Source: Alteromonas sp. RKMC-009
GTDB lineage: Bacteria > Pseudomonadota > Gammaproteobacteria > Enterobacterales > Alteromonadaceae
Direction: 5' to 3'
Length of the DNA stretch: 64,000 bases
NCBI RefSeq assembly: GCF_003584565.2
Contig: NZ_CP031010.1
Coordinates: 2,232,001-2,296,000 of the forward strand
A model generated the notes under the pieces. It was given only the letters and a program-made list of their open reading frames with translations. It searched no databases and was not told the origin of the DNA. A program made the translations under genes and the position numbers. The first letter of the stretch is position 1. Each line of letters opens with the position of its first letter. Below are positions 13,850 through 22,506 of the stretch, piece by piece.

Positions 13850-14125
13850 TTAGTGAATGAGTACAGGACATTCAGGTTTTGGTGGTACTAATGGTGGACG
13901 GAAGTGACTTAGCGGACTAACCATAAATCTACTACCATCTTCCCATGTATCACACGTATTCATGTCACCGTGGTAAGTGACACCCTGTTTGTCTGTGAAC
14001 TCGAATGAGACAACCCCATCCTCATGTACATAACAAATGGTAATGCGACTGAATAACTCTAAGTGACTACCACTTAATACGTTAGCTTCAAGCCACAATG
14101 CAATCTCAACAGATTGATCTTTCAT
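13850..14125 (-). CDS. Hypothetical early protein (91 aa)
   Basis: Start placed at ATG 14123-14125 (MKDQSVEIAL), seven bases from GAGGAAT; ATG 14129-14131 is nearly inside the SD. The N-terminal helix precedes a beta-rich middle (SFEFTDKQGVTYHGDMN) and a proline-rich end (RPPLVPPKPECP). One-gene unit. Family unknown. Confidence 0.65.
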   Translation of the reverse strand: MKDQSVEIALWLEANVLSGSHLELFSRITICYVHEDGVVSFEFTDKQGVTYHGDMNTCDTWEDGSRFMVSPLSHFRPPLVPPKPECPVLIH

Positions 14126-14176
14126 AACCATTCCTCTTAGGTTATTAACAGATGCACACTATTGTACATCCACTAA

Positions 14177-14190
14177 GGCAACTTGTTGCC
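14177..14190 (-). promoter_or_regulatory. Class II hairpin (core ACTTGT)
   Basis: GGCAA-CTTG-TTGCC, identical in its 14 bases to the copy at 13546 and about 50 bp upstream of the next early gene. Confidence 0.55.
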
Positions 14191-14428
14191 AATGTATCGG
14201 TGATGTATCGGAATAGGGATAGAGATAGATAGGATACAGGTTATGGGAGTTATTCATTAATCACCTCATATTCCTAACCCTATCAATCCCTATAAGGAGA
14301 TCTCAGTGAAGATGAGGCATTACCCTAGTTACAGACTGATGCTGTCACAGAGGCTTACAGGACGTAATAAAGAGTAATACAGAAAGCTGTCTTAGCACTG
14401 AGTGTAGAGTGTAGTGAGTGTAGGAGAA
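14191..14428. other. Non-coding early region with inverted and direct repeats
   Basis: No credible gene. ATAGGGATA and ATAGATAGG around 14212-14233 are partly complementary to CCTATCAATCCCTATA near 14278-14293, so a long imperfect hairpin is possible. Three AGTGTAG-type repeats lie at about 14400-14423. Confidence 0.45.
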
Positions 14429-14450
14429 TTAAAGGGAGCCGAAGCTCCCG
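14429..14450 (-). terminator. Rho-independent terminator
   Basis: Minus-strand GGGAGC-TTCG-GCTCCC then TTTAATT, after the stop of the gene at 14455-14742. Confidence 0.88.
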
Positions 14451-14454
14451 ATGA

Positions 14455-14742
14455 TTAGTTCATTAACTGAGGTAGGACAGTATCAACCTCATAGTCAGAG
14501 ATTTCCTGTTCCTTACGTTGTGACATGCGTTTGTTCAACGCTTCAATACGGCGTTCAGTTTCATACTTGTTGAACTTACGGCGAACTTCACGTTCACTGT
14601 TACGGTTCTCAGTATGAGCGTCCAAGTCTTTGTAGAAGGACTGAGTATAACCATCCACTGATTTAGTACCTTGGTCCAAGTTACGCAGGATACGTAATAC
14701 GATGGTGAATGGTGCTAACAGGGTTTGTAGGATAACTTGCAT
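14455..14742 (-). CDS. Hypothetical first early protein (95 aa)
   Basis: Leftmost gene of the early programme, nearest the predicted genome end. The N-terminus is hydrophobic (MQVILQTLLAPFTIVLRILRN) and could be amphipathic or membrane-associated. The rest is charged and helical (ENRNSEREVRRKFNKYETERRIEALNKRMSQRKEQ). ATG 14740-14742 has GAGGAATCTACC. Function unknown. Confidence 0.7.
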   Translation of the reverse strand: MQVILQTLLAPFTIVLRILRNLDQGTKSVDGYTQSFYKDLDAHTENRNSEREVRRKFNKYETERRIEALNKRMSQRKEQEISDYEVDTVLPQLMN

Positions 14743-14781
14743 GGTAGATTCCTCTATAGTTGTGGGCTTATTCCCACGGTA

Positions 14782-14793
14782 GCAACTTGTTGC
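14782..14793 (-). promoter_or_regulatory. Class II hairpin (core ACTTGT), first early gene
   Basis: GCAA-CTTG-TTGC about 40 bp upstream of the ATG at 14742; an adjacent GTGGG/CCCAC palindrome lies at 14762-14777. Confidence 0.5.
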
Positions 14794-14869
14794 AGGATTT
14801 GAGTGTAGGGGGGGTGGTTCCGAGTTTACGAGGAATTACAGGGAGTAATGTACCCGTACTAATTTTTTA

Positions 14870-14902
14870 AAATTTTGAAAAAGTTTCGACTGTGTTAAAG
14901 TG
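14870..14902 (+). promoter_or_regulatory. Candidate rightward host-type promoter before late block
   Basis: An A/T block (TTTTTTAAAATTTTGAAAAAG) is followed by TTAAAGT; TTGAAA and TAAAGT could be -35 and -10 boxes with short spacing. It is the last non-coding DNA before the terminase genes. N4 late genes use host RNA polymerase with phage SSB. Weak evidence. Confidence 0.3.
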
Positions 14903-14950
14903 GGATTCCCTTCAGGTCTTCAGTACCTGATACCACGCAAGACATTTGCA

Positions 14951-14966
14951 CTCCCTCAATCCCTCC
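14951..14966 (+). promoter_or_regulatory. Pyrimidine-rich late leader (CTCCCTC box)
   Basis: CTCCCTCAATCCCTCC, 15-30 bp before the start of the terminase small-subunit candidate. Similar tracts precede 26874, 32824 and 44024. Role unknown. Confidence 0.4.
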
Positions 14967-14980
14967 AAAGTATTCCTGCC

Positions 14981-15676
14981 ATGACAATTCTATCAGTCGA
15001 TGAAGTGAAGGCGGCATTGCCGGCTAACTTTAAGAAGTCTATTAATCAGGAACTCATTGATGGTATTAATCAGACCATTAGTGATCCTGAAATGTATGAG
15101 CAGTACAGGGATAACTTAGTCAGTTATTCTCATGTTCTGCAGAACGGTAAGTTTAAAGTTACGCAGTACCTTGATGCGGTTATGTATGTCAGTTACAAAC
15201 TGATGGGCCATACGAACATTAAGTCATACACGCTAACGTTCCCCGATAAGATTGACCGGTTTAATGCACAAGGTGTTTCCAGTAAGGACATTGCCAGTTA
15301 CGTAACTGCGTATAACAAATCCAAACTGGTTAACTTAATCCTTGAGCAGACACTGGTTCCCACCTGGGTTCTAAACCAGGATTTATATCAGAAAGCCCTT
15401 AATGTACAGGCCGAGTTAATGATGACTGCTCAGTCTGAGAAGGTGCGCTCTGATGCTGCGAACAGCATCCTCACGCAACTCAAACAACCTGAAACCCAGA
15501 AGATACAGTTGGATGTTGGTGTTAAGGAAGACAGTATGCTTGAGCAGCTTAAACGCCATACGGCGGAACTGGTTGCACAGCAGCGTACGTTAATCCAGTC
15601 AGGGCATTCCTCTGCACAGGAAGTGGCGCACAGCAAGATCATACAGGCCGAGTACAGCGAGGTGCCTGATGAATAA
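14981..15676 (+). CDS. Putative terminase small subunit / N4 late protein
   Basis: 231 residues from ATG 14981 (MTILSVDEVKAALP); the frame is open upstream, but that stretch lies in the leader. All-helical with a polar coiled C-terminus. It overlaps the large terminase gene by 8 bp, the position where a small subunit is expected. No sequence signature proves the assignment; it may simply be an N4-type structural gene. Confidence 0.55.
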   Translation: MTILSVDEVKAALPANFKKSINQELIDGINQTISDPEMYEQYRDNLVSYSHVLQNGKFKVTQYLDAVMYVSYKLMGHTNIKSYTLTFPDKIDRFNAQGVSSKDIASYVTAYNKSKLVNLILEQTLVPTWVLNQDLYQKALNVQAELMMTAQSEKVRSDAANSILTQLKQPETQKIQLDVGVKEDSMLEQLKRHTAELVAQQRTLIQSGHSSAQEVAHSKIIQAEYSEVPDE

Positions 15677-17276
15677 GCTGACCCTTGAAGAGGACGGGCC
15701 ACCGTCCGTAGAGGAACACCTGTCCTCTGTTATTTATGGTATCGACCCGCGCTACACCCCCTCTGATTTCGCCCTCGAATTTGTCTCATTCATCAAACTG
15801 GTAAACGGTGCTGATGGTGAGGAGAACTTAACCCCGCTGGTTCACTACCGTATGTTAGATACGGTCACCCGTGGCGGTACACGCATTACTAACCTGTGTC
15901 ACCGTGGTATTGCGAAGACGACAGTGATGGGTGAGTACCTGTTCCTGTATATCGCTGTGTATGGTGAACTTCCTGGCTTCGGTAAAGTGGACCTGGCTTT
16001 GTATGTCTCTGACAGCATCGACAACGGTGTGAAGAACATGCGTAAGAACCTTGAGTTCCGCTGGGAGAACAGTGATTTCCTTCGTGAGTTCATCCCGACT
16101 ATCCGTTTCACGGATATCCGGTGGGAGTTCCAGAACATTGACGGTAAGAAGTTTATCGTTAAAGGGTATGGTGCCAAGACCGGCGTACGGGGTGCGAAGG
16201 AACTGGGTAAGCGGCCGCAGCTGGCGGTGCTTGATGACTTGTTTTCGGATGAAGATGCTAAATCACCCACGGTGATTGAGAACGTTGAAGCGACTGTCTA
16301 CAAGGCTGTTAACTTCGCACTGCACCCAAGCCAGAATATGATTATCTGGTCCGGTACGCCGTTTAATGCCAAAGATCCTTTGTACAAGGCCGTTGAGTCC
16401 GGTGCATGGGAAGTTAACGTATTTCCGGTGTGTGAGCGTTTCCCTTGTACCCGTGAAGAGTTTAAGGGTTCATGGCCTGACCGTTTCACCTACGACTACG
16501 TGCTTGAGCAGTATGAGAACGCTGTGAAGCTGGGTAAGGTGGATACGTTCAACCAGGAACTGATGCTCAGGATCATGAGTGACGATGACAGGTTGATTCT
16601 GGACACCGATATACGCTGGTACCGCCGTAATCACCTGATTGCCAACCAGCACCTGTATAACTTCTATATCACCACTGACTTTGCGACCTCAGAACGGGCC
16701 AGTGCCGACTATTCTGTCATTTCCGTGTGGGCCTATAACTACAATGGTGACTGGTTCTGGGTAGATGGTATCTGTAAGCGCCAGCTGATGGACGCCAACA
16801 TCAATGATTTATTCAGATTGGCTCAGAAATGGCGGCCACAGTCGGTGGGCGTGGAAGTATCCGGACAGCAGGGCGGTTTTGTTACTTGGATCCAAGAGCA
16901 AATGATGGTCAGGAACAACCTTTTCACCCTGGCTTCAGAGAACAATAACGGAAAACCTGGTATTCGACCTGTAACGAAGAAGTTTGAGCGGTTTCAGACC
17001 GTGCTTCCGATGTTCAAAATGGGTAAAATGTACTTTCCGGTTGAAGACCGTGATACGCCGGTACTCCGCGAAGCCTTAGATGAACTCACACTGGCTTCCA
17101 AAAGCGGTTTCAAGTCTAAACATGACGACTTTATTGATACCGTATCCATGCTGCCGGTAATGAACGCATGGAAACCCTCGCAAGAAACTCACTACAGCCA
17201 TGATTTTGAGCGTGATATCTGGGATGACGCACCAGAACACGATGACAATGACCGGTTGGCCTCTTACATCGTATAA
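15669..17276 (+). CDS. Terminase large subunit
   Basis: 535 residues. The ATPase domain has a Walker A-like CHRGIAKTT (about 77-85) and Walker B LAVLDDLFSDED (about 188-199). The C-terminal nuclease has the acidic clusters TTDFATS (about 337), GVEVSGQQG (about 397) and KHDDFIDT (about 482-489). This is the N4 gp68-type packaging motor. ATG overlaps the preceding gene; it heads the late block. Confidence 0.92.
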   Translation: MNKLTLEEDGPPSVEEHLSSVIYGIDPRYTPSDFALEFVSFIKLVNGADGEENLTPLVHYRMLDTVTRGGTRITNLCHRGIAKTTVMGEYLFLYIAVYGELPGFGKVDLALYVSDSIDNGVKNMRKNLEFRWENSDFLREFIPTIRFTDIRWEFQNIDGKKFIVKGYGAKTGVRGAKELGKRPQLAVLDDLFSDEDAKSPTVIENVEATVYKAVNFALHPSQNMIIWSGTPFNAKDPLYKAVESGAWEVNVFPVCERFPCTREEFKGSWPDRFTYDYVLEQYENAVKLGKVDTFNQELMLRIMSDDDRLILDTDIRWYRRNHLIANQHLYNFYITTDFATSERASADYSVISVWAYNYNGDWFWVDGICKRQLMDANINDLFRLAQKWRPQSVGVEVSGQQGGFVTWIQEQMMVRNNLFTLASENNNGKPGIRPVTKKFERFQTVLPMFKMGKMYFPVEDRDTPVLREALDELTLASKSGFKSKHDDFIDTVSMLPVMNAWKPSQETHYSHDFERDIWDDAPEHDDNDRLASYIV

Positions 17277-17293
17277 CCCGCCAAGGAAACTAC

Positions 17294-18004
17294 ATGTTAC
17301 TTTCCGATTTCTTTGATCACCTGTCGTATGGTGACCTTGCACAGTACAAATTAGGTACTGATGATGCGGGGTACATCAGCGAAGCTGATTACCCCAAGAT
17401 AGTCTCGTTTATTAACCGCGGATTATCCCGACTGCACACACGATTGCCGTTAAAGCACGGCCAGATCTTGATGCAGACCACACTTAACCAGAAAACGTAT
17501 AAATTAGTCAGTACGTTTGCTGCTTCTACTGCACCAGACGTTGCTGACGGAGTGAATCGCTTTATACTGGACCACGAATCACCCTTCAAAGACGACATCA
17601 TCACTGTTGAGAAGGTACAGAGTCAGTCCGGCTTTGAGTTTCCGATGAATGATGCGTCTGAAGACCTTACTGTACTGACTCCCAGCTACAACACCCTGCA
17701 GTTCTCCCAACCCAAGGATGAAATTGTGGCGGTCATGTACCGCGCACAACATCCACTGCTACCGAACGGCCCTGACATCGATCCTGCGGCGATTTCACTG
17801 GACATCCCTGACTTCTGCATAGATGCCCTGGGTTACTTCTGTGTACACCGTCTGCTTAGTTCAGGGGCCAATGCCGAAGCCATTCAGGAATCCAACGCTT
17901 TCTTGCAGAAATTCATGATGGAAGTTGAGGAAATCAAGTCACTCGGGTTACTGAATCCGGATATCAACTCAAGCCAGCGCATCTGGCGGGACGGATGGGT
18001 ATAA
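17294..18004 (+). CDS. N4 gp67-like virion protein (head-tail connector candidate)
   Basis: 236 residues immediately after terminase, in the position of N4 gp67. The N-terminus (LSDFFDHLSYGDLAQ...YISEADYPKIVSFINRGLSRLHTRLPL) is helical and resembles connector/adaptor proteins that join portal and tail. Assigned mainly by synteny. ATG follows AAGGAAACTAC. Confidence 0.65.
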   Translation: MLLSDFFDHLSYGDLAQYKLGTDDAGYISEADYPKIVSFINRGLSRLHTRLPLKHGQILMQTTLNQKTYKLVSTFAASTAPDVADGVNRFILDHESPFKDDIITVEKVQSQSGFEFPMNDASEDLTVLTPSYNTLQFSQPKDEIVAVMYRAQHPLLPNGPDIDPAAISLDIPDFCIDALGYFCVHRLLSSGANAEAIQESNAFLQKFMMEVEEIKSLGLLNPDINSSQRIWRDGWV

Positions 18005-18005
18005 C

Positions 18006-20849
18006 ATGAAAAGAAGTTTAGTATCTTCAATGGTACGCAGCATGCTACGACCCCTTTCCGGATACGGGCTTGGGCCACTTTTACAGTCACGTTATTTCAC
18101 CCAGTTTGATGACGTTGCACAGACGTATATCCAGTTATCTGAAGATATCAATCTGGATAACGAATTTGAACTTGAATGGTGGGCCACAATCCCTGATGAC
18201 GGTTCGTACATGCTGGCCGATAACAAGAACGCTAACGGTAACAGCCGGTTTGTTATCAACGGTGCAACTGACCGCACAGTATACGGGTTTGGTTTCTCCG
18301 GTTTCGCTACCGGTATCCAGCGGTACGCAGAGGATAAACACAAATTCTATAAGTTCAACATACGCCGGTTCGATGATGTATTGCGGCTGATGATTGATGA
18401 TAAGCTGATCGGCGAGAATACCAACAACGGCTTTGTCATTAACAGTATCGGCTCACAATACAACGGTTCAACAGGTGTTGAGTTCCATTCGGGTTTCTTA
18501 GTCAATCTGAAGATTTGGGTTAACGGTGACAGGGATACCGGTGAACTGAAGGTAGATATGCCTATCGACCGCCGTATTGACCGCCCTTACGTAATGAATC
18601 ATGCGGCCAAATCAACATTAGCACTTGTTCCAGATACCCAGTATGTGTCCCTTAGTGGCGACCAAGGCGATGCCGTGATTGAGAATGGTATCGCTAAAGG
18701 GTCACTGGAACCTGCTACTACATGGCGCGTGGGTTACGCCCAGAATGGTGTACTGGAATCTGGTAACACCTACATTGTCACGGTTCGTGCGCGTTCCACA
18801 CAACCAGCGCATGTCTACGCACAGTCTTACACGTCCACTGACCGTGTACTGCAAAATATCCAGCCCGGAGATTGGCGCACGGTAACTTTGGTCTTAGTTC
18901 CTGAATCCACACGATTATTTGTCTGCGTAGAAAACAAATCACAGGAAGGACAGGTACTTGAGTTCGATGTGAATGCATTAACCGTGGTTAAGATGAGTCA
19001 GCCGGTTGGTCTTCCCGTTAACTTCAGCGGTACTGAGTCCCGCCGGTACGACTTTGAAAACGGTGAATGGATTTCCGGTAACTTACTGGACAATGGCAGC
19101 TTCACTTATGGTATGGAAGCATGGGGAGTGACCGGCGATGGTTGGTCTTTTGAGAATGGTGTAGCCTCTCGTGACGGCAATGCCACAAACTCAGGCATTC
19201 ACCAGTTCGGAATCTTTGAAGCCCGTCACACCTACGATGTTTCATTTGATGTTACTGGCCGGTCAGCCGGTACGGTAGGTACATACATTGGTCAAGGCGA
19301 ACAGAACTTAGGTTTCTTTTCCAGTAATTTCGGTAAAGCAACATACCGCACCGTATCCACAGCACCATCGGATAAGTTACTGCTTAATGGCGTTTCAGGC
19401 TGGGATGGTACGGTTGATAACGTAGTTGTAAGGGAAGTTCAACAAGAACTTTACCTTGCGCCGCTTGAACGCTACATCACACGTTTTGATAGCGTAAGCA
19501 ACGGGTATGTCAGAACGTCTGACAGGATCAACGTAGGTACGGCCTTTGCCGTTGAATGCGTGTTTGCTACGGAAACAGACGGTGACTTCCTGCTTTCCCT
19601 GTATAACGCTGATTCCGCAACCCGATTACATTTCCGGTTACAGGGCGGCGGGGTAGCTAAACTCTTATCAGACGGTGTTACGCCAGGTCAGGGCGAACGC
19701 AGCATTAATGATGGACGTGCACACCGAATGAAAGTCGTATTCGCTGATGATGCTACTTACTCGGTATATGTGGACGGTGCACTGGAATATACCGGTACTC
19801 ACGCTGACCCTGCCAGATACCAGAACGCTGACTTCAGCGTCCTTGTAGGCGGTTACAAGACGCAAGACAGCTATCCTACTGATTCTTACAACTGCCGTGT
19901 GTGGGATTTGAAAGTATGGACTGGCGGTGACGAAAGTACGGGGACGCTTGTGCTGGACATGCCGCTTGATAAGCCATTTGGATCCAAACAGGTAAACTTT
20001 GCCGAGAACACAGCAGCTACACTTACTGACATTGACCCGTCTTTCTATGTCGCTTCGCCTGATGATGGTGAATTAGTCTGGGCCACTAACTACAATAACG
20101 CGCCTGACGGTTTCACAATCACACCGCTGACTAACAGTTCATTTGGGGTTCACACTAATGAACTGCAAGTGGATAAGACCTATATAGTATCTTTCGATCT
20201 TGAAAGGCTAGATGAGGGTACAGTTCTTTTCCTGCAATGCTGGAAAGATAACTGGAACTCTACAGAGCAGAGTAACATAACCGTTGACACTGCCAGCGTA
20301 GGAAAACGATGCGAAATCGTTGTCTACGATACAGAACGATTACGATTCCGCCTGGGTAGTTCCGGTTACACAGGAACAGTAAAAAACATCAAGATTCAGG
20401 AAGTCACCTCCGGTGTTTACGGAGTACCAATTAACATCGTTGAGGCTGACAGTAAGCACTTCACGTTCGAGCCTTTCTACGGATGGTTAGGGGATGACCT
20501 AATCACACAGGAAATCTGGGAAGTACCTGCCAGTGCACCTGCCATCTTCAGTTTTGATACTGCTACCAACGAATGGGTGATGACTGGCGATAACAGTTAT
20601 CAGTCGCTGGCTCTCATTAACGGTACTACGCAGCCGGTCCTTATGCTCATCGGTGGTAACGTTTCTGAAATTGACGGTGATGGGCTTGCCTATGCCGCTA
20701 ATGGCGGCGGCGCAATTCGCACTACAGGTAATTACAAAGTCGTTTTCGATAAGAACGTTCAGAACTTTCAGGGCTACAAGCGTAGCGCAGGCTACGTAAA
20801 CGCCCGAATCGGTAAACCCTACTTCCGCGAAATCATTGAGGTTATATAA
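18006..20849 (+). CDS. Tail adhesin/appendage with repeated LamG-like domains
   Basis: 947 residues. At least two copies of a concanavalin/LamG-type module are visible: FTQFDDVAQTYIQLSEDINLDNEFELEW... (from about 30) and ITRFDSVSNGYVRTSDRINVGTAFAVEC... (from about 495), each ending in a WxxGDxxTGxLxxDMP motif (about 175 and 640). Between them are carbohydrate-binding-type segments (NGSFTYGMEAWGVTGDGWSFENG). Such modules bind surface glycans, so this is probably a receptor-binding appendage. It overlaps nothing and is followed by small tail genes. Confidence 0.75.
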   Translation: MKRSLVSSMVRSMLRPLSGYGLGPLLQSRYFTQFDDVAQTYIQLSEDINLDNEFELEWWATIPDDGSYMLADNKNANGNSRFVINGATDRTVYGFGFSGFATGIQRYAEDKHKFYKFNIRRFDDVLRLMIDDKLIGENTNNGFVINSIGSQYNGSTGVEFHSGFLVNLKIWVNGDRDTGELKVDMPIDRRIDRPYVMNHAAKSTLALVPDTQYVSLSGDQGDAVIENGIAKGSLEPATTWRVGYAQNGVLESGNTYIVTVRARSTQPAHVYAQSYTSTDRVLQNIQPGDWRTVTLVLVPESTRLFVCVENKSQEGQVLEFDVNALTVVKMSQPVGLPVNFSGTESRRYDFENGEWISGNLLDNGSFTYGMEAWGVTGDGWSFENGVASRDGNATNSGIHQFGIFEARHTYDVSFDVTGRSAGTVGTYIGQGEQNLGFFSSNFGKATYRTVSTAPSDKLLLNGVSGWDGTVDNVVVREVQQELYLAPLERYITRFDSVSNGYVRTSDRINVGTAFAVECVFATETDGDFLLSLYNADSATRLHFRLQGGGVAKLLSDGVTPGQGERSINDGRAHRMKVVFADDATYSVYVDGALEYTGTHADPARYQNADFSVLVGGYKTQDSYPTDSYNCRVWDLKVWTGGDESTGTLVLDMPLDKPFGSKQVNFAENTAATLTDIDPSFYVASPDDGELVWATNYNNAPDGFTITPLTNSSFGVHTNELQVDKTYIVSFDLERLDEGTVLFLQCWKDNWNSTEQSNITVDTASVGKRCEIVVYDTERLRFRLGSSGYTGTVKNIKIQEVTSGVYGVPINIVEADSKHFTFEPFYGWLGDDLITQEIWEVPASAPAIFSFDTATNEWVMTGDNSYQSLALINGTTQPVLMLIGGNVSEIDGDGLAYAANGGGAIRTTGNYKVVFDKNVQNFQGYKRSAGYVNARIGKPYFREIIEVI

Positions 20850-21190
20850 TGAAACTCTACGCCGCTTATTCAAAAGCAGTACAAACCGATCAGCGCGATG
20901 CCCTGATTGAAGCCTATCCACATGCCGCAGTCTACGGGGAACACTACCTGTTCCCCTGTTCGTACGAACAGCTGACCGGTGAAACCAATCCCAACACAGT
21001 AGACCTCACCGGCAAACGTCTGGTTGAGGAAATTGAGACTGAACACGATATGACGTTTGCTGAATTTGATGCTTTGTGTGATCAGATGCTGGCAGACGAA
21101 ACGGGCCGCGAAGTACTCCTGTCAGTACAGCAAGGCCGCTACTTAAAAGAAACCCGATTCACTACCGAGGAGCAAACCGATGTTGCTTAA
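20849..21190 (+). CDS. Hypothetical tail-cluster protein (113 aa)
   Basis: Acidic protein (MKLYAAYSKAVQTDQRDALIEAYPH...), start overlapping the adhesin stop by one base (TAATG). Small acidic proteins after a fibre gene are often tail-fibre assembly chaperones; this is inference only. Confidence 0.6.
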   Translation: MKLYAAYSKAVQTDQRDALIEAYPHAAVYGEHYLFPCSYEQLTGETNPNTVDLTGKRLVEEIETEHDMTFAEFDALCDQMLADETGREVLLSVQQGRYLKETRFTTEEQTDVA

Positions 21191-21419
21191 CACTAACAAC
21201 CAAGAAATTACCCTGGTCGGAGGAACCTACGTAGTAGGTGCCGACCTCGCCGGCGGGACACTGGACCTGCAATTCCAGTACGAACGGGGAACCAAATGGT
21301 ACTCTGTCGGAGAACTGGAAGACGGCAAAGGCCAGCTTGTTGAAATCCCTGGCTTTAAGTCAAAAGTCCGTATTGTCAAAACCGGTTCTGCATCACTTGA
21401 ATTAGCGCAGGCCATGTAA
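21180..21419 (+). CDS. Hypothetical beta-rich tail-cluster protein (79 aa)
   Basis: Starts at ATG 21180, inside the end of the upstream gene, with GAGGAGCAAACCG as SD. Beta-rich (EITLVGGTYVVGADLAGGTLDLQFQYERG) and likely a small structural protein. Ends with the start of the next gene (TAATG). Confidence 0.65.
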   Translation: MLLNTNNQEITLVGGTYVVGADLAGGTLDLQFQYERGTKWYSVGELEDGKGQLVEIPGFKSKVRIVKTGSASLELAQAM

Positions 21420-21766
21420 TGGGAATTGTCGCTGATTTTAATCAAGGTCAGGGACTGCACACTCACTACCAGCATACGGCACTTACGCTGTATGTTGGTG
21501 TTGAGGACGAGTACGGTAACGTTGCTGCTGACGATATGTTCAGTAACATCGAATACAGTATTGTGACTCCTCGCGGTGCGGTGGCAATCCGTAAAGACCT
21601 GAATGACGGTGTAACCTTCGCTGACTCCCGTGTCACTGTGTTCATCCCCGATACCCAGTTGTCTATGTCAGGTTCACACACTCACCAGCTGGTTTTCTAC
21701 GACAGTGCCGGTAACGCACTCCCTCCGGCATTCCAGTTCCCGCTGTTTATCACCCCAAGAGCCTAA
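21419..21766 (+). CDS. Hypothetical tail protein, Ig-like fold predicted
   Basis: 115 residues with alternating beta strands (TALTLYVGVEDEYGNVAADDMFSNIEYSIVTPRGAVAIRKDL), resembling phage Ig-like domains. Start overlaps the preceding stop. Belongs to the chain of small tail genes. Confidence 0.65.
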   Translation: MGIVADFNQGQGLHTHYQHTALTLYVGVEDEYGNVAADDMFSNIEYSIVTPRGAVAIRKDLNDGVTFADSRVTVFIPDTQLSMSGSHTHQLVFYDSAGNALPPAFQFPLFITPRA

Positions 21767-21767
21767 T

Positions 21768-21920
21768 ATGTCCAAAGCCCTCCGCTTGTCTGATTCTGAA
21801 GACGAAGTAACAATCCAAATCTCTGCACCATGTACGGTAATAATCACTTATGAAGACGGTACTTCTGAACACGTCACTATTGATGATGCAGCTAACGTTG
21901 TACGGGAGTTCCAGGAATAA
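21768..21920 (+). CDS. Small hypothetical tail-cluster protein (50 aa)
   Basis: MSKALRLSDSEDEVTIQIS followed by PCTVIITYEDGTSEHVTIDD: a short beta-hairpin protein. ATG 21768 sits one base after the previous stop with AAGAGCC upstream. Family unknown. Confidence 0.6.
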   Translation: MSKALRLSDSEDEVTIQISAPCTVIITYEDGTSEHVTIDDAANVVREFQE

Positions 21921-21921
21921 C

Positions 21922-22506
21922 ATGACACCTCTGAACGCATTTGATTCGCTGGAAGATGCGAAAGCCTATTCCGCACCGAAGGAAATTCTGATCACCCCTG
22001 ACATGGTGATTGCTTTTCTGACTGAACATAACTCCGTGACCTCCCTGCAGGAGTCCACTGACGAGAAAGCCAGAGGTTTTCTGATGGCCATCAGTTCCGG
22101 TGGTATTGAGTTTAACCTGATGGATTCACACGCTGTAGGCCAGAAGCAGCAAGCCATTCTGACTTACCTTGTCAGTATTGATGCGGTAACGCAGGGATTT
22201 GCCGATGCCTGTATGTCCTATGCAAACCAGACCTGGCAGCCTTACGCTGATACCACTGAGTACCAGTTCATGAAGGCCAAAGGTACATGCCCTGTCAAAG
22301 AGGTATTCCCCTCTAACGGTTGGCTTAAAATTGAAGTCACTGAGGAATGTGAGGCCCACGCTCCACAGATTTACGCAACGATTCAGGGCGTAAAAACACG
22401 GGTTGCCGGCTTCAGTACTATCGGGCTGGCCGGTCCTTATCTGGCGCGTGTTCCTTCCCAGTATGGTGTACTGGAAGTTGACGATGCCTACGGGGTAATC
22501 CAGTAA
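21922..22506 (+). CDS. Hypothetical tail-cluster protein (194 aa)
   Basis: Start at ATG 21922 (MTPLNAFDSLEDAKAY), chosen for AGGAATAAC; the frame also opens upstream in the preceding gene. Helical first half (ITPDMVIAFLTEHNSV), then a beta-sandwich-like second half (GWLKIEVTEECEAHAPQIYATIQGVKTRVAGF). Possibly a fibre-associated protein. Confidence 0.65.
   Translation: MTPLNAFDSLEDAKAYSAPKEILITPDMVIAFLTEHNSVTSLQESTDEKARGFLMAISSGGIEFNLMDSHAVGQKQQAILTYLVSIDAVTQGFADACMSYANQTWQPYADTTEYQFMKAKGTCPVKEVFPSNGWLKIEVTEECEAHAPQIYATIQGVKTRVAGFSTIGLAGPYLARVPSQYGVLEVDDAYGVIQ

Noticed and set aside
17755..17772. CCGAACGG at about 17763
   Set aside because: Inside a coding region and without complementary arms, so not a member of the hairpin family.
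18070..18390. Frames inside the adhesin gene
   Set aside because: Shadow frames of an obvious long coding region with domain repeats.
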